This document shows, in pieces, positions 44,468-56,400 of a stretch of DNA of 64,000 nt. Under the pieces are notes generated by a model. It was not told the origin of the DNA. It saw only the letters and a list, made by a program, of their open reading frames with translations, and did not search any database. Origin of the DNA: Prorocentrum cordatum (Eukaryota > Sar > Dinophyceae > Prorocentrales > Prorocentraceae); NCBI GenBank assembly GCA_963575745.1, contig CAUYUJ010017818.1:159607-223606 (forward strand). The letters run 5' to 3'. Position 1 is the first letter of the stretch; the number at the start of each line of letters is the position of its first letter. The position numbers were made by a program, and so were the translations under genes.

Positions 44468-47400
44468 TACGACCCCCGCGGGAGGCGGCCCCTCGGGGGG
44501 GGGGGGTCAAGAGGAGAAAAAGCACACAGACACAATTAATCGTCGATTCCCAAGAAAATATGCGAAAATATGGGAAGTGGGGGTGAAGACAAAACCTCCA
44601 AAAATATAAGAAAATATGGGGAAACCTGTTAGTTGTGTGTATTTATTTGTGTGTCCCAGGGCCCCTTCAGGGGGGTGCGGCGGTGCGAGGCCAACTTGGC
44701 CGGCCCGGAGTGCAGCCTGGAGGACAAGGAGGGCTGCTCCCCGGAGGAGCTCGCGATCCTCGAGGAGCCCACGCCGACGGCGCGGCCACGCGGTGGGCAC
44801 TCCCCGCTCGCTCGCTTTCTTATGTTGAGAGATTCGGATCTGGATTTACTCGTCGTGCGGGTTCCGTACCGCTTCCGTATTCGAAACACTCGCCGACGTG
44901 TGTGACCCAGGTACGATCAAGAAGCCATGTGGGAATAGTGAAGTCGGGTCGCGTCCCTCGGCACTTCCAGACTTCATCTGTGTCCCAATTCTTGTTGGTT
45001 GGTTAACCAGGGTCCGTCCCGAGGGCGCATAGCACGGCCGCGTTCAGCCGTGGCCACCACGAGGACACTGCGGCAGGAGGCCCAGGAGGGGACGCAACCG
45101 TCCAGAATCCTAGGACCCCCCAGGAGGCCCAGGAGGGGAGCACGGCGTCCAGTGGCCGAATCTTCTCGCCCCCCCCAGCGGCGACCGACGACGGCGAACG
45201 ACGACGACCACGGCGATTGACCGACCGACCGACTGACCAACGACGACGAACGACGACAAGGACGGACGCCGTCGCCAAGCTCTAGAAGACCGACCACGGC
45301 TGGCCGGAGTAGAATTCTAGATATCTGTACGTGGCAGCATGACCCGCACGGGCGCTCGAGTTGTCGGGGGCACGCGACCAATTAAAAAGCTAGAAAACGT
45401 GCACTGGATCAAATTCTGAAGTCTTTCCACCTCAGATTCGAGTAGGGGATCGACTACAGAATTGATTTACCCCAAAATTGGTTTTCTCGTCGAATCTGAG
45501 AAAATTTGCAGAAGTCTCAGTATATTGCTGAACATTCCAGGTCTTCGTCGTAGATTCGATGGAGAATCCATTTTGGGGTAAATCAATTCTGTAGTCGATC
45601 CCCTACTCGACAGGTCGGTGTTCGATGCAACCCCCTCCTCCCCCCCCCCGGGCTCCGGTCTCCCCCAGAGGGGGTGGGGGGGGCGGCCGCGGGCCAGCGT
45701 CAGCCGATCGCCAACATGGATGGAGGGGGCGTGGATCAGCGACGGGCCCGGTTTCCATGGGAGATCGCGGATCCCCGCCGCCGACCAAGGCGGCACCGGA
45801 TCGCGAATCCATGCCTGCGCGCCCCCGGCAGCGGCCGCGAGAAGCTGCAGAGCCCTCTGCCGCACCTCACGGGAGTTGGCGTGCTCCCTCTCGGTCGCAC
45901 GGGTGAGGCGGCTCTGTGCGGCGGGCTCGCGGTCGAATGCAACTCTTGGGAGGGTACAGGCAGCATCAACGCTGATCTGCTCTAATCTCCATCCCCCTTA
46001 GCCTTCTAGTTCCGTTCAGTCCGGCTCAATCTGATTGTAGTGGCCTCCGGCCAGTGCCGCCGATCCGGGGCGCTCCAGATTCGCGTCAAAATGGACGACG
46101 ACTGAGACGACGCTCCTCCTTTTCATCCTCCTTTTTCTTCCACTTCCTCCCTTGAAGGCATACTGGATGCTTCTGGGGGCTTCTTTGGTGCCTCGTGGGA
46201 GCCCTCTTGGGGCTCTCTTGGGAGGCATCTACTCTATTTGTGGGGGATGTTGCAACTTGTCCCTCTTGGGAGCCCTCTTGGAAGCTTCTTCGGGCGTCTT
46301 GGAAGATCCTTGGGCGGTATGGAGGCCAGCTTTGGCGACTTGGACCGATCGTTTGACGACTCGGGGCCCTCCTGGGGTCGTCTTGGGAGCCTATTGGGGT
46401 CCTCTTGGCCCGCGTTGGGGCTCTCCTGTGCCCGAAGGAGCCCCTCCCTGGAAAGAGTACATCCCTTCCCTCCTCGACCCTTCCCCAGCAAAGCCACCCT
46501 GGCACCCACCCCAGCATAGCTGAAGCTCAGGCCGCAGCTGTTGTAAACTCACACGCCGGATCGGCGGATTTAATAACCGACTGCCCCGGATGATAAAACA
46601 TACTCCCCCTTTATCGGGTATAGCCAGGACCCCAGGTAAGGGGACCCGGTTAGTGGTAGGACCCTGGAGCCCTTGAGTTGACGAAACCAGGTATGCTGTA
46701 GTTGGTGATTTTTTGGGTGACGGCAGTTCTGGTTAGTGGAACGGTGCGGGGGGCGTCCCCACTAAACCAGGTACCATTAAACCCAGTTCTGCCACCGCTC
46801 AACCTTAACCCCTTTTATTGTTCATCCCGGTTCCATAGGATTAAATTGTGGAGATGGGCGCGGAGGCCGAATTTGATAATCCAAGGTGGAAGTTGCGAAT
46901 CGAAGTTGCTAGCAGCTCATGTTGACTAGCAACAACAAAAACGCTGAGCATGGCCATGGTGGTCTCATCATATCTGCTCCCGCAATCACGAGCGTGTGGC
47001 AGGGCTGTGGGACTCTCACCAGTTCAGTTTTCCCAAGTCACGAACGTGCGGCAGGGCCATGGGATTCTCACTTTCTCATCCGTTCCCGAGTCAGAAACGT
47101 GTGGCAGGGCCATGGGGACCGATCGGATGTCGGTTTCACATGTGATTTTTCGAGCAGGCAGAACATTGGATGGAGCTAATTGCTTCTTAGCGCATTCCTC
47201 ACACGGTTCGTGGCCCTTCGTCCTCCTCCTCTACCCCCGCTACTGCCCAGGCCCGAGCTTCCCCGAGTCTCCGAGACTCCAAGCTTTCGGGCCTCTTCGA
47301 GGCGCCGAGCCATGTCGCCCCAGGGGCACCGATAGGGGGGTAGGCATTAAGGGACACATCGATCCCCAATCACCTTCCCCAGGAAAATCGTTGATTCTCC

Positions 47401-50400
47401 CCGCACGACCCCTGCAATTTATTATCCCAGGGTGATGATTATCCGGGGCCGTGGGTTCTTGGGCTTAGTCGTAGTGGTTTCTTAATCGGGCTCAACCGCC
47501 TTCACTCGTACTGGCGAAGACATCCCAGGAACTGGGTTCCCATAAGTGGACGAGGCCACTTCATGCCAAGAGGGCGGGTGGTGCGCGATGTTGGCGGCGA
47601 TGTTAGCGTCGGAATTGGTGGGTGGTGGTGAGAGGCGGCAGTGGTGGAGGGAGCGCCGGTGCCTGGGTGTGGGGTGGAGTGGCCAATGGGTGCAGGGCCC
47701 ACCCTCTCCTTCCCTTCCCGTCCCACCGCCCGCCTCCTTCCCCCTCATCATCCCCCCCATTTTCGATCGAGTTGTTCTCGCGCGTCTGGTCCTCGTGCTC
47801 CACTCCTCTTGTTGATTCTTTTGTCTGCTCCTCGTCTCCCCTTGTCTTCCTCCTCCTCCTCTTCCTTCGCCTTGCCTCCAGTTTCCCGGTTTGCAACTTC
47901 CTTTCGCCTCCGAATCGTCATGTATTTATGCAACCTCGTCGTACATGTGCTGATCTACCGCTACTTGTACGTCGATATGATGTCCCGCCTCCGCTTCTTC
48001 GACATCATACCACCCGTGCTCCTTCAACGGTCTCCGATTTTTCACCACCCTCCTCGTATTCGTGTTTTTCCCGCTCCGATTCCGCCTCCTCCTCCCCTCG
48101 AATTACCAAGTTCTTTCCTCCTCTGCATTTTGCGCACGCTCTTCATATTCCCCATCATTATTTGCCGGTTCCCCGCTGGTTCCCCCCACGTCTACATGTT
48201 GGTTGTTCCTTGCCGCTGTTTGCATAACTTTCTATCCCCTGCTCACTAATCTTTTCGTTCCTACCGTCATTTTCTCTTCCATTCTCTCTTCTAGCTCATA
48301 TTTTCTCCCGCCCCTCCTCCATGGCCGATGACGGGCGCAGGGTGTTTGCTGTTTTGGCCCCTACTCTCGCGGCTTTCGACTGTTCAGAGTGCCGTGGCCC
48401 CTTGGGTCGGAGCTGGTCAGGGCGGCTGCAGCTGGGAAGGGGTCTGAGCTGGAATCGCCTCTGGCTGGTTACCGCCTGCAACGCGAGCTGGGCTATGGGC
48501 GGTTTGGGTTTGTCGTGGGCTCTTGCTGGGCCCACCGACGGCCGAGGTGTCCATAGTCTCGCCGTCGTCCACGGTTCAGCTTGCCTCAGCGCTCTGAGTC
48601 GGGAGTGGTGCAGGGATGGGCTTGGGCTGGTTACCGCTGACCACCCAGGCAGATTGATGCAGGCGTTGCGTGGATATGCTGGTGACCTCCTCCTCCTACT
48701 TTTCCTCTTCTTCTTATCATTCAAAGCATTCGCATTCTTACTCGTAGTTTGAATTGTATTAAGATCTATCCTCCTCCTCTTCCTCCTCCTTTTTCCCTCC
48801 CTCCCTCCATCCATCCATCCCTCCATCTCTCGAGCTCCCTCGCATCCGCATGCAGCACGTGTTGGGTCATCCAGCTTCCAGGTCGTCTATTCAGGCTTTC
48901 GGCTTTGCGAAACCGTTTGGGTAGCGATCGATTTTGGATTTGGATCTAGTTTGGCATGTTTTCCAAGGAGTTGCCCATGAGACTGGGCCTATGTGAGGGA
49001 CCTTGTGTTGTCGCCAGTGGCGAGAACAGCCGTTCGAAACCTTGTGGGGTCTCTAGGGATCTTCGCGCGGTTCCCTTTTTGCCTCTGGGACTTCTTGGGG
49101 GCCTGCTTGGGGCATCTTAGGGGCAGGTTGGGGATCGTGAGAGTCATGTTTGCGGCGGGGGCTCCCGGGGTATCTTGCGTCCCCCTTTCTTCACTGCGCC
49201 CTCTCAGGGGGGCTCGTGGCTGCTTCGGGGCTCTCTTTGGACTGCCCGATGGTCCGCTCGCAGAGCTTTCCCAGGAGTCCAGGACAGCGCCGGGAGGCCA
49301 GCGAGGGCCAACCTCGTGGTCCATACAGTCGGGGCGCTAAACAAGGAACCCTTTTCGTTGGGGAGGGGCTCCGTGTTCCTTAATGTTTCGCAGCTTGCCT
49401 TATGTTGTCCTTAGGTCTTCGATTGGGAATCGAAGTTTAACTTATTACAAAAGAAGGGGCCTCGTTCCTTATTCAGGGTTCCTTAGGTCAACGCCCCGAC
49501 TGTATGGCTTTCCTTGCTCGTGGCCCTCCAAATCTTCACCCCGTCCGCCGGGTGAGCCCGCGCCCCCGACCCCGGGGGGAGCTCCCCCCCCTCCCACGCG
49601 TAGTCTGGGGTCCAGTGGGGACGACCATTTGGGGGGGTGGGGACAGTAGCACTCACCTGGAGATTCCAAAGTGATCATGAGTCCGTACCCCCCCTCTGCC
49701 TCCTTTTCTTCCTCATCCTTCTCCCTCTCTCCCTCTCCCTCTGTCCCTCTCTCTGTTCGGCTTTGTTGTTTCTTTGTGTTTTGTTGTTTGATTTGTATTA
49801 TCCCTCCCTCTCTCTCTCTTTCTCTCCCTCTCTCGCCTCTCTTCCTCCCTGTCTCTTCTGCCCCGCCCTTTCTCCTTCCCATTCTCCGCGTGCGTTTCGC
49901 TGCTGGCTTCGCCCGTCGCCATTCGGCCGCTTACTTTTATTTCATCGCTTCGATCAGTCCGTCGGCCCGTATTGTGCCATCGCAGGCGTTTGCCTGCGCG
50001 TTCGTGGCCTCTTGGGGGCCGTTTGGGGGCCTCTTGGAGCCTCTTTGTGGGCCTCTTGGGGGCCTCGTGGGGCCTCCAGGGGGCCTCCTGGGCTCTTGCG
50101 GGCCTCTTGGGGCAGAAGGCTCCAATTGGTGGTTTGTGTTCCCCGTCTTGAGCTCCTCTTGGGGCCGTCTTGGGGCCCTCTTGGGCGATCTTGGGCGCCT
50201 CTCGGGCCGTGTTTGGGCCCTCTTGGACCGTCACGGGGCCCTCTTGGGGGCCTTTCGGGTTGTCTTGGGGCGGTCTTGGGGGCCTCTGGGGCCATCTTAG
50301 AGTGTCGGACCCCCGGAAAGGCGAGAAGGCTGAAAACATTTGAAATACCGAAAGAAAATCAATGATTTTCACTTCTCAGGGACCTCTCGGGAGGCCTCTT

Positions 50401-53400
50401 GGAGGTCTTTTGAGGCGTCTTGGGGGCCTCGTGGGCCGTCTGGAAACTATCGTGGGTGTCTCGGACGGATTGTTGGACGACTCGGAGCCCTCTTGGACCG
50501 TCTTGGGCGCCTCTTGGGGTCCACTTGGAGCGCTCTGGGGCGCCTGAAAGCCGCGCCCAGGAGGAACACCATCTCTGATTCGCACCGCCCTGGAACCTGC
50601 CAGGGTACTTCTCTTCGCGTGCGTTTCGCTATTTGCTTCGCCCGTCGCCATTCGGCCGCTAATTGTTGGGGCCTTCCTCACTCGTCCTCTGGGCCCCGTC
50701 CTGTGCGACTCTAGACACTCGGGCCTTCTTTGAGATCTGCGGTCTCAGTCGCCCGGAGCGCCAGCCTCGCGGTATCTGGCCTTCCCCCGCCCTGCCGCTC
50801 CTTGTTCTCCTCTGGCTCCTCATCTTCGAACGCGGAGGGTCGGTCCCGCGCAGAAGGGGGTTAGGCGGAGAGGGGGAGGGCTTCTTTGGAAGCACCCCTG
50901 TTTCTGAGAAGGCACGGGCCTGAATATAGATGTGAGGCCCGCGCCTTCCAAGAGGCAGCCTCCTGAGAAGCCTCCCCCCCTCCCCCATACCCCCGTGTGC
51001 GCGCCGCCGAGAGGAGTCGGAGAAGATGTCCGTGGCGGAGCGCCGGGAGAAGTTCAGCCAGATGGAGAAGGAGGTGCAGGAGCCAGCACGCAGGGGCCCA
51101 ATGGGGGGGGGATATCTGGGAGGCGGGCGGGCCGCCGACGTTGGCCGTTTTTTTTATCAGTGGCATTCGGTCGGGTATGTCCCCCTACAGGCGGATTTTG
51201 GGTGAAATATCATCAATACCCCAAACATATTCCCAAATAGTCAAACAATCAGAAAATCGTTCCCGTATTGTGCATTTTTGAATTTCCTCTTGTAGAGGGA
51301 CAGGCCCAAATTTCACAGTGGCAGGAGGGTGGCCAGGAGTCGGAGCCGGATCTGGATCCGAGGTGGCCCAGCATCGGTTCCGAGACGCAGGGAAAGCGAG
51401 CAGGTTCGCGGTTCCGGATGCGGAAAGGTTTCTTGCCTCTCTGGGAGCTGTGTTCGGGCTCTGGGACCGCGATGACGGATCCAGAGTGAAAATCTGCACC
51501 AGACGGATCCCAGAAGGGTTCCGGGGACCGATTTTGAGCGGACTTGGCCTCGTCCCCCCTCCTGACCTCCACGTATGGTTACGCCGGGGTGTTGCTTGCG
51601 ATCAGCGTCGTTGGGGCTTGGGGGGCGCCACGTTGCCCTCCTCGTCGGGCCTCGTCGGGGCGCGGTGGAGGACTCCGTCGAGGTCCTCGCCCGACTCCCA
51701 GGGGTGCGGGCTGCAAACCACACTGCTTGCCATCCGCGCCCGTCGGAGTCGCCGAGCGGAGGACGGGGCGGGGGAGGCGCGGGACGGCATGGGCGCGGCG
51801 GGGCGCACATGGCCATTCGGCTGGGGCTCGGAGCGGCGCGGCGGTGGCGGTCGTCGTCGTCGTCGCGCGTCGGGCGTCGGACGTCGGACGTCGACGTCGA
51901 CGTCGACGTCGGGACGCGGCCAACGGGCACGGGCGTGCGGTCGTGCCCGGCGTGGGGCGCGGTGCTTGGAGCACTCACCGCCGCCCGCCGCCAGTCGCTC
52001 GGGCGGAGGCCGCCAGGCTTACCAGCTCGAGACAGGTATTTGGCGAAGCGCCCCTCTTCTCCTCCTCCTCCTCCTCCTCCTCCTCCTCCTCGTCCTCCTC
52101 CTCGTCCTCCTCCTCGTCCTAGATGCCATACTGGTGCAAGCCTCTTCTTTCATTCTGGCATTTTGCTCTCTCACTTTTCCACGAGGAACGCGGGTCCTCA
52201 CGTTGATGGTTGCCTTTCTCGCTTACATCTTCTTGGGACCGACTCTGATGACAGCCGCGCAGCCCTCGGCCACGCCCCAGGCCACCCGTCTACGCGTCGC
52301 CCAGTATAATTCTCAAGCGCTGCCTCTGCATCGGGGGCTACGAAAGGTTTTGGACGGTCTAGACACCTGCCATGTGATAAGTCTTACTGGAACAAGGCAG
52401 GCGATGGCTCGGGCATCATTTGACGGCACGTTGAAGGTTCTATCGCCCCGTGTGGGCAAGTATGTCGTCTGGCAGTGGCCCACGTCGGCTACGAGAAAAC
52501 TTCGCAAGCAGGAGAGGAGCAAGAACACAGACGGGACGAACACGAGCACTGGATGCATGTTGGCCCTCGATGCGAAGAAGTTCCGGAAGCAAAGATTTCT
52601 GCAGGCCTGGTGTCCACCCGATCAGATCCAGGGACGTGGGGGAGCCATTCGATACCGCTGGTCGGGCCACTACGATTTCTGTTTTATTACCGCATATGGT
52701 ATGCTGTTGCCAAAGCCGGAAGCAGATCAAAAACACTGTCATGCTCTATTAGACTGGATTAGTAAGGTTCTCCCTCAGCTTCCAGCCATATGTACCCCGA
52801 TATTGATGATGGATGGTGATTTTCATTGTGGGCTTCAGAATGTGGGTGGGCAATGGGTACACATGCACAATACGAGCCAACAGGATGCGATAGGCCCTCG
52901 TGGGGCTGCCAAGGAGGATCCGCACGCACCGCGCTGGCGCATGATGTTGAACACACACCATATGTGTCTGGCAAACACGTACTTTAGGGAGGGATATGGG
53001 GCCACGTATTTCAGAGGCTCGACCATGTCAAGGAACGACTACATTGCTATTCCGAAAGCCATGATGGCCCAAGTTCAGACGTTACGTGTTTGGCGACGAA
53101 CTGGACGACTTTTACAACTCTCACATGCTAAAGGTAACGCAGATCACGCTCCCTTGGTGATGGATTTCATGACCCGCTCTTGGCATGAACCGAAGTCGGA
53201 CTCAAATTGCACATGGGATTATGACAGATATATGCAGGCTTGGCTGAAAGGTGGACCCCATATATGATGGCTTCATTCGGGATCTGGACGCATGGGCCGA
53301 TCACCCAGATACTATGACACAGACTCGTTTTCTGCAAGATTCTCTTGATGTCGATGGTTATTGGAACTTTCTTCAAGCTGGCCTACGAGAGCAGGCTGAG

Positions 53401-56400
53401 ATCTATTTCACTCGCCATCCTGGGCAGACTCGAAGAGGTGAGGACACCGGCACTGCCCGTCTACGCGAGAAATGCAAAGATGCTCGTGCACGACTTCAAG
53501 CAGCTGATCACGTTACCCAAGAGATGAGGGACACATGTATGTTATTTCAGTAATTCCTTCGCAGATTTCGACGGCGAGAACTTCGACGTATGCGAGACAC
53601 CTGGTCGATGGAGTTGGAGCGAGCCCAGCAGCAAAATGATTGGCATCAAGTGTGGGTTCTTTCACGTCTGATAGGTGGCACGCGACTGGGGCCCAAGAAG
53701 AGACGATTTCAACTGGCGGCGACATTCCCTCCCACAGTCGATGAGTGGATTCAGCATATGGGCCAGGAGGGGCCGAGCGGAGGTATGCAGGCTCGGGCCA
53801 TTAGTATTGGAAGTCACGAAGAAGCGCCCTGTATAATGGAGCAGGCGATGGCGATCCCACCCGACACCGCGGGGCGCACCGAGTACATCGCACAGCGAGC
53901 TGATCAACTTCAACGGCGACTACGATCTGCAGATGTAGCAGCAGGAATATCAGACTCAGTGGTCTCTGGCGGTGTCTTCTCAACAAAAATGACAGAGACG
54001 CGCGCCGATGCCTCCGAGATTACCCATCGAGCAGCGGAACAGGCACTCATCCAGCACGACACGCAGAACATGGATTTCGATGGCCGACCCTTTTATGTAC
54101 GAGCGCAGGAGGACTACCATGGTATCTTATATAGACTTCGAACAGCTAAAGCGCGACGTGCCGTACCACCGTAGTCAGTACCTCGAGAGGCCTGGCTTCT
54201 TGCCGTGGCGAAGCCGAAGCATTGTGAACGATCTGGTCCCTCTCAGCAGCGACTCCAACAGTTTCTTTATATTAGAAGACGGCTTCACATGCCGCAGATT
54301 TGGGCGGTTAGTTCTGGTTGCAGGGTGCAGAAAGGTAAAAACAAGGAGAAGTGCAAGGCCGAGCGCGTCGTTCACCTACTGGACCCGATCGGCAAAGCCT
54401 TCGCAGGACAATTGTGGCCACGACGCACAGAGCATGGCCCCGACAGCCCATCAGGCTTCAAACCCCGACGGCGGCGCGAGCAGACAATCCTGCAGGTGAA
54501 GATTGCTCGATGGCGCCTGGCTCAGCATCAACGTACCTGGGTGGCCCCGTTGTATGATCAGGCCAGCGCTCTCGCGTCCGTGGATCATGAGGCGCTAAAT
54601 GCTGTGGTACGCGCGGCACTCCCTCCTGGTGACGCCGAACTACTGCTGCAGAGACGCACGAGGGCCTTCTGCGTTCTACGAGCGGACTCAGGTGACTGGG
54701 CACTGATGTCACTTGGATGCGGGGACCTGCAGGGGGACGTGGCTGCTCCAGATAAATTCATCAATGTACTTGACCCACGTGTAGACAGATGGGCAGCCGC
54801 AACGGAGACGGAGGAGGATCGTAACTTTTTCCACGTGCTGGAACCGATAACTCAGACGCACATCAACTTCAGCCACGGGGCGTATGCGGACGACATGTTT
54901 CGCATGGTTCTGAGTGAGGACGCGGGGCAGGCGAGTTCCCGAGTGCAAGACTGGGACTAGGCACTTGCTGCGCACGTCAGCGAGCCGACGGGACTGCAAC
55001 AGAATCGAGATAGCAAAGGTCCTTTTCGAGCATGCGGTCGTGGATCCCACCAGAAAATGCAGCAGTTCTACAAACAACAGAACATCACCTTCGAGGGGAA
55101 CCCCATCATCTGTCTGAGGCACCTGGGAGCATGGCACCATTTCGACGGCCACGAGACCTGGGAGCTCAAAAAACTTCAGGATGCGGCCCGTCTTGGGTGG
55201 AACGCCATGGGGAAGTTCTGGACTAGTCGTGCGCCTCGGAAAGTAAAAAAGACTGTTCCAGGGGATGGTCGTCAACGCGTATCTCTCGGGTGGGGAGACT
55301 TGGCCCCTGTCTGATCGGGCGGCAGAACATATTGATGGCTTTATTGCACAGCACGCGCGTGTACTTCTGATGGGGGAGGGGACTAACAAGCAGAGCGGCG
55401 AGCGGGGGAACGTCACGTATTGCCGCACCATATCTAACTATGAAGTAAGACGACGACTCCAGCTATATACTACTCAGAGTATCTTGAGATATCGGAGACT
55501 TAGATGGATACACCATATGGCACGTTTTCCTCGGGATCATCGCGTGCTGCTAGGTGTGCTTACGGGCGCAGTGAACGGCAAGAATCAGCTGGCGGGGCGG
55601 GGGAAACCTCAACATAGATGTAATCCGTGGCTTAAGCAGTTCGGAGCAGATCTTAATGAACTTGGTCGACATCATAGGCCGGCCCAGGACGCCCTTCGTG
55701 CTCGTGGTTGGTTTTCGATTTTCGAGGATCTTGAGACTTTCGCCCCTCCTGAAGATATCATGGACTTTGGAGCTCCTCCTCAGGCCTCATCTTTGCCTGC
55801 GTTGCCAAGTTCGGGGTCGCGTCTGTTCAAGTGTGAGGTTGTCGTCGCTGTGCACATTCTTATGATACCATAAAACAGCTACGTGTTCATGAATATCGCG
55901 CACATGGGATAAGCAATGACTATAGACGTGCCCCCATCACGAATCAATGCCCATGGTGCTCGAGAGTATTTGCCAACATCACAAACGCTCGTCTTCGCAG
56001 TCAGGCTCGCGGGAAGAAGATCCCCCCAGCTTGTGCTAAGAGACCTGGCCCACCGTCGGGATTTCTTTCGGCTCTGGATCTTCCGACAGATATCACGTGC
56101 CCCTTCTGCAACACCCGTTTGATACCCTTGAGAGTGCACATCGTCATATTCGCACACAATTTCTCGGCCAAGAGAGCGATGGGAGGGACGGGGATGGAGC
56201 AGCTGGCGACAGCAACGCAGATGGAGGGCGACTGGGCGAGGAATACCCGCCGCGCTGTGGGCAGCGCAGACAACGATCAGCTCAAGCAGCTGGCGATAGC
56301 GACGGCGAAGACGGTGGTGGGCATGGGCGCGATGCAGCGCAGACTCCAGGGCTGCCTGGAGACGACGGCGCTGGCGCGAGAAGCTCATCCACACTTGAAG

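Noticed and set aside
51318-52200. N-terminal ~290 codons of the 649-codon LINE frame as a real protein part
   Set aside because: Before about 52200 the translation is Arg/Gly-rich and overlaps MITE A and GC-rich repeats; the endonuclease fold starts later.
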